A stretch of 25,297 nucleotides of DNA from a virus. Position 1 is the stretch's first letter. Each line of letters starts with the position of its first letter. The notes under the pieces are model-generated. The model searched no databases, was not told where the DNA came from, and worked only from the letters and a program-made list of their open reading frames with translations. Location: IMG/VR virus record IMGVR_UViG_3300030333_007629, positions 1 through 25,297 of that record, one strand, 5' to 3'. A program made the position numbers and the translations under genes. Shown in pieces: positions 20,079-25,297 of the stretch.

Positions 20079-20690
20079 ATGGCAATGGTGACCGCGAGCA
20101 AATTGAAAACATATTTACCTGAAATAACTGGATCAGGCGCAGATAGTGATTTATCAGCTTTACTTGATAGAGTTGAATCTGCAACAGCACGTTATTTTGG
20201 CTGGGTAAAGCCAGACGGTAATTATTATAGTCCGCAATTGCTCGCGGCCACCTATACTTTTTATTTAAATGGTCCGACTATTGGAAATCCTGCAGTTTTG
20301 CAATTACCAATCAGGCCAGTGAATTCGATTACATCAATTCACAGTGATCCAAATAGGCAATATGATAGCTCAACTCAATTATCTAGCGATGATTTTGATC
20401 TTGATTCATTGTTAGGGCAGGCTATTTTAGATCCAATAAATGCTTCTGACAGTTTTGATTATGCTTTTAGAGCAATCAAAGTTGTAGCAAATTGTGGATT
20501 TACAGCTTTACCAGGAGATCTTGAGCATGGGATCTGCGTTTGGGCTTCACAATTACATAGAAATAAAGCAAACCAAGGCAAAGATTCGATAACGCAAAGA
20601 GCAGCAACTGTTAGCATTTCACCAAAATCGATGCCTCCTGAGGTAAAAGAATATTTTGCACCTTTTAGAGAACCTCATAAAATCCTGTGA
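20079..20690 (+). CDS. head-tail connector (HK97 gp6/adaptor type)
   Basis: A 203-residue protein. The helical N-terminal part (KLKTYLPEITG, SDLSALLDRVESATARYFGW) followed by a beta-rich middle (LQLPIRPVNSITSI) and a helical end (EHGICVWASQLHRNKANQGK) is the typical order of the first connector below the portal. It has two possible starts two codons apart (20079 and 20085). It precedes the gp10-like gene, the usual order in siphoviruses. Confidence 0.75.
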   Translation: MAMVTASKLKTYLPEITGSGADSDLSALLDRVESATARYFGWVKPDGNYYSPQLLAATYTFYLNGPTIGNPAVLQLPIRPVNSITSIHSDPNRQYDSSTQLSSDDFDLDSLLGQAILDPINASDSFDYAFRAIKVVANCGFTALPGDLEHGICVWASQLHRNKANQGKDSITQRAATVSISPKSMPPEVKEYFAPFREPHKIL

Positions 20691-20693
20691 AAT

Positions 20694-21086
20694 ATGGCAA
20701 AGCAATTAACATTTGATGAGTTCTCAAGGCGGATTGACAAATCTCATACTGAACTATTAAAAACATTGAGAAAGAAGTTAACGATAATTGCTTTAAAAGC
20801 AGAAGCACAAGCAAAGAAAAATGCGACTTCATTTCCTCGAGTTATTACTGGTCGACTCAGAAGCTCAATCACTGGAATTGTAGATGCTAAAGATGGCAAC
20901 CCAAGAGCATTATTAAGAGCTGGTGGCAATTCAGGTGGAGAGCCTGTAACATATGCTAGATATGTTGAGTTTGGAACAAGAAAAATGAGACCTAGATTAT
21001 TTATGTTTAGAGCATTAAATAAAATTTATAAAGAAATACCTGAAGATTTTAAAGACCTTTTGTCGATTAGTTTGGATGTAAAATAA
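20694..21086 (+). CDS. HK97 gp10-like head-tail joining / tail protein
   Basis: A 130-residue protein. The ending YARYVEFGTRKMRPRLFMFR is the hallmark of the HK97 gp10 family, and ITGRLRSSI at about 50-58 also fits. Such proteins sit at the head-tail junction or bind the tail terminator. The N-terminal half is basic and helical (HTELLKTLRKKLTIIALKAE). The ATG lies 3 bases after the previous stop. Confidence 0.85.
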   Translation: MAKQLTFDEFSRRIDKSHTELLKTLRKKLTIIALKAEAQAKKNATSFPRVITGRLRSSITGIVDAKDGNPRALLRAGGNSGGEPVTYARYVEFGTRKMRPRLFMFRALNKIYKEIPEDFKDLLSISLDVK

Positions 21087-21536
21087 ATGCCATCAAATAT
21101 TAGGCAAATAACAGATGCGATCAAAAGCAAAATAGTACTTGATGGAGGTGGATCGAATAGCGGTTTAACTCTGAGCAATGCAATAGTAATCGGGGCTATT
21201 ATTGAGCCACCATTTATACCCTATGCCAGCATTGTATTTGCTCAGTCAACGAGCAATTATGGCCAAACAATGGGAAGATATAGGATTACAGCAACATTTG
21301 AAATCTATCTTTTTGTTGGTGGTGATTCAGTATCTTCAAGAACATTGAATGCTATGGATCTATCTGCTGATGTTATAGCCGCACTTACAGCAGATCGCCA
21401 ATTAGGCATCCCCTTAATCGTTGATGATATCAAATGCGCATTTACTGCAGAAGATGGAGACCGTTTCGGTATTGAAGGAATTGGAATTGGTTATGTTCAG
21501 GTTGAAGTTTACTACCAGACGGATAATGGATCATGA
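21087..21536 (+). CDS. tail terminator-like protein
   Basis: A 149-residue protein starting at the base after the previous stop. It reads as alpha/beta with a helix near the start (RQITDAIKSKIVLDG), a beta region (RYRITATFEIYLFVGG) and a late helix. Position after the gp10-like gene and before the tail tube, together with the size, fits a tail terminator/completion protein that stops tube growth and joins the head. Family assignment is by context. Confidence 0.65.
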   Translation: MPSNIRQITDAIKSKIVLDGGGSNSGLTLSNAIVIGAIIEPPFIPYASIVFAQSTSNYGQTMGRYRITATFEIYLFVGGDSVSSRTLNAMDLSADVIAALTADRQLGIPLIVDDIKCAFTAEDGDRFGIEGIGIGYVQVEVYYQTDNGS

Positions 21537-22294
21537 CATGGTTTGATAGAGATTTTAAGCAAAGAAAGCCAATAACTATTGATGCATCTGCGGGTGATGG
21601 ATCTGAATCAGTTGAAGATATTGAGGTAGATATCCCAAAACAATGGGATTTATTTTGGGATAATATCAGATCAGATATGTTTGATGTTGTGCCTGTTGAT
21701 CTTGATGGTAATGGAATAGCATTTGCGAGAAAAGCCGGGGCTAACTATGCCACAAGAACTTTAACGCTTCAAATTGATGGGTATCGAGTCACAACTGCAT
21801 CCATGAATCAAATATATTTATATTTCCAAAACGCATCAGCAAGCGATGTATCTTCAGGAGTAACTATAGCAAGTCCATTAAATGGATATATTGAACTATC
21901 AAAAGCAGGTGGGTTTCTAGTTAAAAAAAATATGACTGCTCCAGCAACCCAAAGGCCAGTTGTATCATTTACAAAATCAGTGAGTGATATAGTCGATGTT
22001 TATTTTGCTACAACTGGTCTATTTCGCAAAATGGTCTCTTCATATAATGGCAGAAATGATTTTGAAGGGATTAAGCATATATCTGTTCAATCATTGGATA
22101 GCTCAGGATCAAATAATGCTTCACGTTATGAATTAGATGCATGTCGTTTTATTGGCGGATATATTAAAGTCCGGGTAAAAGCTGGATCAGATGGAACAGA
22201 CTATGCATTATCTGTTACAATAACAACGAGCACGGGTCAAAGCTTGGATCTTCGTTGTTTGATACAAGTTAGGGATCAACTGCCTGAATCATAG
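21533..22294 (+). CDS. hypothetical tail-region protein with DUF2341-like start
   Basis: A 253-residue protein overlapping the previous gene by 4 bases (ATGA). The first 75 residues, with WFDRDFKQRKPITIDASA, a fairly constant Asp-rich segment and DLDGNGIAFARKAG, resemble the start of DUF2341-type beta-sandwich domains that often bind sugars. The rest is beta-rich. A protein of this kind between tail terminator and tail tube is unusual. It may be a tail decoration or sugar-binding protein on the virion surface. The likeness is by eye only. Confidence 0.55.
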   Translation: MTWFDRDFKQRKPITIDASAGDGSESVEDIEVDIPKQWDLFWDNIRSDMFDVVPVDLDGNGIAFARKAGANYATRTLTLQIDGYRVTTASMNQIYLYFQNASASDVSSGVTIASPLNGYIELSKAGGFLVKKNMTAPATQRPVVSFTKSVSDIVDVYFATTGLFRKMVSSYNGRNDFEGIKHISVQSLDSSGSNNASRYELDACRFIGGYIKVRVKAGSDGTDYALSVTITTSTGQSLDLRCLIQVRDQLPES

Positions 22295-22302
22295 GAGAAA
22301 AC

Positions 22303-23268
22303 ATGGCATTAACATTTGGAAGATCGGCATATATTGGAATAAATAAAGAAAGCTCTTATGGAACAGCAAATGGTGGATCAAACCAATCTGATTTTGCAGT
22401 AAAGAATAGAGTTTTTTCTGTTTCTCTTTTACGAAACCAAGAAAGAGAGCGAACAACTCATTTGAGCCAATCATCTGCGGCATTTGCTGTAAACACATTT
22501 GATGGTTTTGAAATCGCTGGCGGTACAATTGAAACGCCTTTGACATATAAAGGTCTCGGCATGCTTTTAGAATGTGCTTTAGGCGAATCGGTTACAACTG
22601 GATCAGGTCCAAGTTACACTCATACATTCAATCCAACTGATTATAGCTCAACAAAATCATTAACGATAGCAGTGCAAAGAGGAACCGGAAAATCTGAGCA
22701 ATTTGAAGGATGCTATGTTTCAAGTATGAGCATTTCATGCTCAGCCGGAGAAGAAGCACGGGCCAGCTTTGAAATTATTGCAGAAACAGCAACTGCTCGA
22801 GCGGCAGCACTTGCTGGTACTCCTGCATTTGGTGATGGTGCTCAAGTATTTCATTTTCAAAGTTCAACTTTATCCTACAATTCAAATACTTATAAAATGA
22901 GATCTTTAGAACTTAACCTAGATAATAAATTGGAAAGAGTTAATTATCTAGGATCAAAGTTAACATCAATGCCATCAATCTCAGATGTGCGAGAAGTTAC
23001 TTTAACAGCAACATTTGATCTGGAAGATGCAAATTTATATAATAGTCAAATATCTGGTACTTCAGCAAATGTTGAGGTAAGCTTTACATCAGGATCAAAT
23101 CAGTTTACTATTTTATTGCGAGATGCAGAAATAACTAGCTACGATGATGCAGTTAATTCATTTGGTAGAATCGAAAGAACAGTAACATTCTTTGGCTTAT
23201 CGGATTCAACTAATGAGGCTCTACGGATTGAGCTAGTAAATGATGCAGCTAGCGCAATATCAAATTAA
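22303..23268 (+). CDS. major tail tube protein
   Basis: A 321-residue protein with AGGAG before the ATG. The beginning GRSAYIGINKESSYGTA and the segment IETPLTYKGLGMLLECALGE, then TFNPTDYSSTKSLTIAVQRG, are typical of siphovirus tail tube proteins, which form hexameric rings stacked along the tail. The C-terminal part holds a strand-rich insertion. The tail chaperone genes follow it, the usual order. Confidence 0.85.
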   Translation: MALTFGRSAYIGINKESSYGTANGGSNQSDFAVKNRVFSVSLLRNQERERTTHLSQSSAAFAVNTFDGFEIAGGTIETPLTYKGLGMLLECALGESVTTGSGPSYTHTFNPTDYSSTKSLTIAVQRGTGKSEQFEGCYVSSMSISCSAGEEARASFEIIAETATARAAALAGTPAFGDGAQVFHFQSSTLSYNSNTYKMRSLELNLDNKLERVNYLGSKLTSMPSISDVREVTLTATFDLEDANLYNSQISGTSANVEVSFTSGSNQFTILLRDAEITSYDDAVNSFGRIERTVTFFGLSDSTNEALRIELVNDAASAISN

Positions 23269-23289
23269 CCAATAAAAAAGAGGTGAGCG

Positions 23290-23802
23290 ATGGATGATAA
23301 TATCCTCAAGGAGATCGCAAAGGCCGCAAAATTCAAAATGAAAATCTTTGATGGCGCATTAACAATTGAAGGGCGTATTCTCTCGCCAAGTGAAGTGGAG
23401 GCGGCAGGGCTGGCAAGTGCTTTGTTGGCTTCACAAGTTATAAAAGGTCGAAACAAGCAAGATCTTGAACGGCTAAAAGAGATGGGAGAAAAAGCACAAG
23501 ATGGAGATCCGGATCATTTAGAAGCTATTCTTGAAATGGCCAATACAATCAAACCGCAAATGCTAGAAGAGATGGCAAACAAAGAAGATCAGCTCTTAAT
23601 AAGATGTATCAAAAGATGCAGCAAAGACGGAGAAAACTGGGAACCTTTGATTTTAGTAGATGCCATTGAAAGACAAAATGCTAGTCAAAACAAATTATGG
23701 ATTGGCATGTTATGGCCTGATGATCGAAAGCAAATTTTAGATCGTGCGATGAATGGGCACAAGGAGGCAGCCGAACGGCTTAAGAGCTTTCGTCAAAGAT
23801 GA
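23290..23802 (+). CDS. tail assembly chaperone, first part (gpG-like)
   Basis: A 170-residue mainly helical acidic protein with GAGGTG before the ATG. It lies between tail tube and tape measure, where siphoviruses keep gpG/gpGT. The end (LWPDDRKQILDRAMNGHKEA) runs into a candidate frameshift site near 23788. Lambda gpG is about 140 residues, so the length fits. It guides the assembly of tube subunits on the tape measure protein. Confidence 0.75.
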   Translation: MDDNILKEIAKAAKFKMKIFDGALTIEGRILSPSEVEAAGLASALLASQVIKGRNKQDLERLKEMGEKAQDGDPDHLEAILEMANTIKPQMLEEMANKEDQLLIRCIKRCSKDGENWEPLILVDAIERQNASQNKLWIGMLWPDDRKQILDRAMNGHKEAAERLKSFRQR

Positions 23803-24013
23803 AAATCTTGTTCATTTATATGATATAATTGGACGGACATATGGTGTTTTGCCATCTGAGATTTCCAAATTAAGCTGGTCTGATTTAATGATATGTTTTA
23901 AATGCATAAATGCACGATCTGATCGCGTTAAAGATATCCTCAGAAGAGGCAAGAGAAAAAAGAACATGGTATTTCCTAATATTAGTTTATTAGACCTGGC
24001 GGATTTATTATGA
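23753..24013 (+). CDS. tail assembly chaperone, T part read by +1 frameshift
   Basis: The frame is open from at least 23753 and ends at 24013, overlapping the tape measure start by 4 bases. Its product contains YDIIGRTYGVLPSEISKLSW and SDLMICFKCINARSDRVKDI, the usual helical T-domain type. It is in the +1 phase relative to the previous gene. The internal ATG 23753 has no ribosome binding site and lies within the G part, so translation by a shift near the end of G is more likely. A plausible site is TTT-C at 23788-23791, where Phe tRNA can move from UUU to UUC. If so, the T part proper starts at 23792. Confidence 0.7.
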   Translation: MGTRRQPNGLRAFVKDENLVHLYDIIGRTYGVLPSEISKLSWSDLMICFKCINARSDRVKDILRRGKRKKNMVFPNISLLDLADLL

Positions 24014-25297
24014 GCACAACAGTTGAATACGAGATTTTGGTTGAGGTTTTGAAGTCAGTAAAAGACCTGCAAAAGATGTCAAAGGAAACACAAAAAGCAG
24101 GTAAGCAATTACAGAAGACAAAAAAGTCCGGCTTAGACATGGCTGCTTCTTTAGGTAGTGCTTTCACTGGTCTAAAAAATGCAGCAGACACTGTCAATAG
24201 AACATTTGATAGAATTGTAGGATCTATTTTAAGAACTGCCGAAGCTGCATTTGAGTTAACGCGATCAGTAGTCGATCAAATTAATGATTTAAATGATCTC
24301 TCAACTGTATCTGGCATTACTGCTCAAAATATAGAAGCATTGAAGCTTGCTTTTGTTAATTCAGGCCAAGAAGCAAGCACAGCAAATACTCTTATCAAAA
24401 CGTTTCCGCGCGTATTGAATGAATTATCCAATAAAGGATCAAAGACTGCCAAAGTATTTAAAGCTTTAGGCATTGAAGCCAGAGACAGCAAAGATAGGCT
24501 CAAAGATGGAAATACGATCTTTGAGCTAACAATAAAGAAATTACAAAGCATTGAAGACAAAACCATCAAAGCTCGAGTGGCGACTGAAATCTTTAAAAGA
24601 AGCTCTGGAAATCTTGTGCAGGCACTTGGAGCTGGCCGATTTGATGAGATGGCAAATGCTGTTGGTAGATTGGGCACAAAGTTAACACCAGAGGCCAGTG
24701 ATAAGGCGGCAATATTTCAAAAGCGGCTTGGCCTTTTAGCGTTAATTACTGCTAGAGTAAAGCAAACATTAGTAGAAGCCACTAATGGAATTTCATTCTT
24801 TGATAAGGCTCTCATTAATACTATTGCAGGCCTTAAAGGATTTTCTGTTTTACTTGAAACAGGAAGTGCTGGCATTGGAAAGCTTGGAAAAGGGATTATT
24901 GCATTTGCTCAATTAGCGATTGGCACTTTAGTTAATGCAATAAAAAGAGCAAATTTCTTTTTGTTTGATCTTGTTGAAAATGGGATCTCGGCTTTTGTTG
25001 GAGGATTGAATACTATATCAAAGGCAATAACTGGCAAAACGCTAGTTGATATGGGATCTCTTAGAAAACAGATCGGAAAGCTTGCCATTGATCAATTAGG
25101 TTTGACGGAAGCAACCAAAAAGGCAGAAAAGGCTTTTGCAAATGAGTTGAAGCAATTAACAGCCTCATCTCAAGAAAAAGGAAAAGATGCAACTGCGACA
25201 AAGTCTTTAACGTCCGAAATGCAGGCCTTATCGGATGCACTTGATAAAATCTTTAATAAGACCGAAAAGAAAACAAAGGAAACTGCCAAAGATATAA
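24010..25297 (+). CDS. tape measure protein, 3' part missing
   Basis: The open frame starts at ATG 24010, overlapping the T frame, and continues to the right edge with about 429 codons and no stop. Helical, Ala/Lys-rich sequence (LQKMSKETQKAGKQLQKTKK), then INDLNDLSTVSGITAQNIEA, a common start of the tape measure core, and hydrophobic stretches such as LGKGIIAFAQLAIGTLVNAI. It sets tail length and helps DNA passage. The window ends inside it, so the full length is not known. Confidence 0.9.
   Translation, partial: MSTTVEYEILVEVLKSVKDLQKMSKETQKAGKQLQKTKKSGLDMAASLGSAFTGLKNAADTVNRTFDRIVGSILRTAEAAFELTRSVVDQINDLNDLSTVSGITAQNIEALKLAFVNSGQEASTANTLIKTFPRVLNELSNKGSKTAKVFKALGIEARDSKDRLKDGNTIFELTIKKLQSIEDKTIKARVATEIFKRSSGNLVQALGAGRFDEMANAVGRLGTKLTPEASDKAAIFQKRLGLLALITARVKQTLVEATNGISFFDKALINTIAGLKGFSVLLETGSAGIGKLGKGIIAFAQLAIGTLVNAIKRANFFLFDLVENGISAFVGGLNTISKAITGKTLVDMGSLRKQIGKLAIDQLGLTEATKKAEKAFANELKQLTASSQEKGKDATATKSLTSEMQALSDALDKIFNKTEKKTKETAKDI

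Noticed and set aside
1-25297. tRNA genes, integrase and attachment sites
   Set aside because: No cloverleaf-like sequence, recombinase motif or att-like repeat was recognised on reading both strands.

Overview
The window is a contiguous piece of an AT-rich genome of a double-stranded DNA tailed bacteriophage, most likely a siphovirus with a long non-contractile tail. The evidence is a complete HK97-type packaging and head set (small and large terminase, portal, MuF-type head protein, prohead protease, major capsid protein), head-tail connectors, a tail tube protein, a frameshifted tail chaperone pair and the start of a tape measure gene. Shine-Dalgarno sites and sigma70-like promoters point to a bacterial host. 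No integrase, lysin, tRNA or host gene is visible, so lifestyle and host are not resolved.

Layout: 1-2297 (minus strand) holds a terminator and three genes, two of them fibre-like. 2386-2877 (minus) is a DEDD-type exonuclease, divergent from a replication initiator-like gene (2975-4060) that carries iteron-like repeats and an AT-rich stretch inside its own coding sequence. Two small genes and strong terminators follow (4062-4603). 4605-6440 is an array of very small unknown genes, including an ArdA-like one. 6424-8138 carries a ribbon-helix-helix-like protein, a ParB-like protein and a C5 cytosine methyltransferase. 8111-11060 is the terminase block. 11070-13540 is a second small-gene block that ends with a Rad52/Erf-like protein and an adenine methyltransferase. 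13589-15666 is portal plus MuF, probably joined by a -1 frameshift. 15664-17361 is a third small-gene block. 17452-25297 is the protease, capsid, connector and tail operon, open at the right edge.

The most unusual feature is a repeated regulatory module of about 75-100 bp in front of the small genes. It consists of an A/T tract with stop codons, a promoter (in four copies a perfect 23-bp palindrome that also forms an extended -10 element), a CAA-rich leader and an AAAGGAGCA ribosome binding site. Seven clear copies and one degenerate copy were found. Together with the bare leader/RBS in front of other small genes, they mark a set of about 15 small accessory genes inserted between the conserved modules like morons. 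Other points of interest are the lambda-O-like internal origin, the portal/MuF frameshift at an A10 run, and a 59-codon gene (16015-16194) whose base composition and codon choice differ completely from its surroundings.
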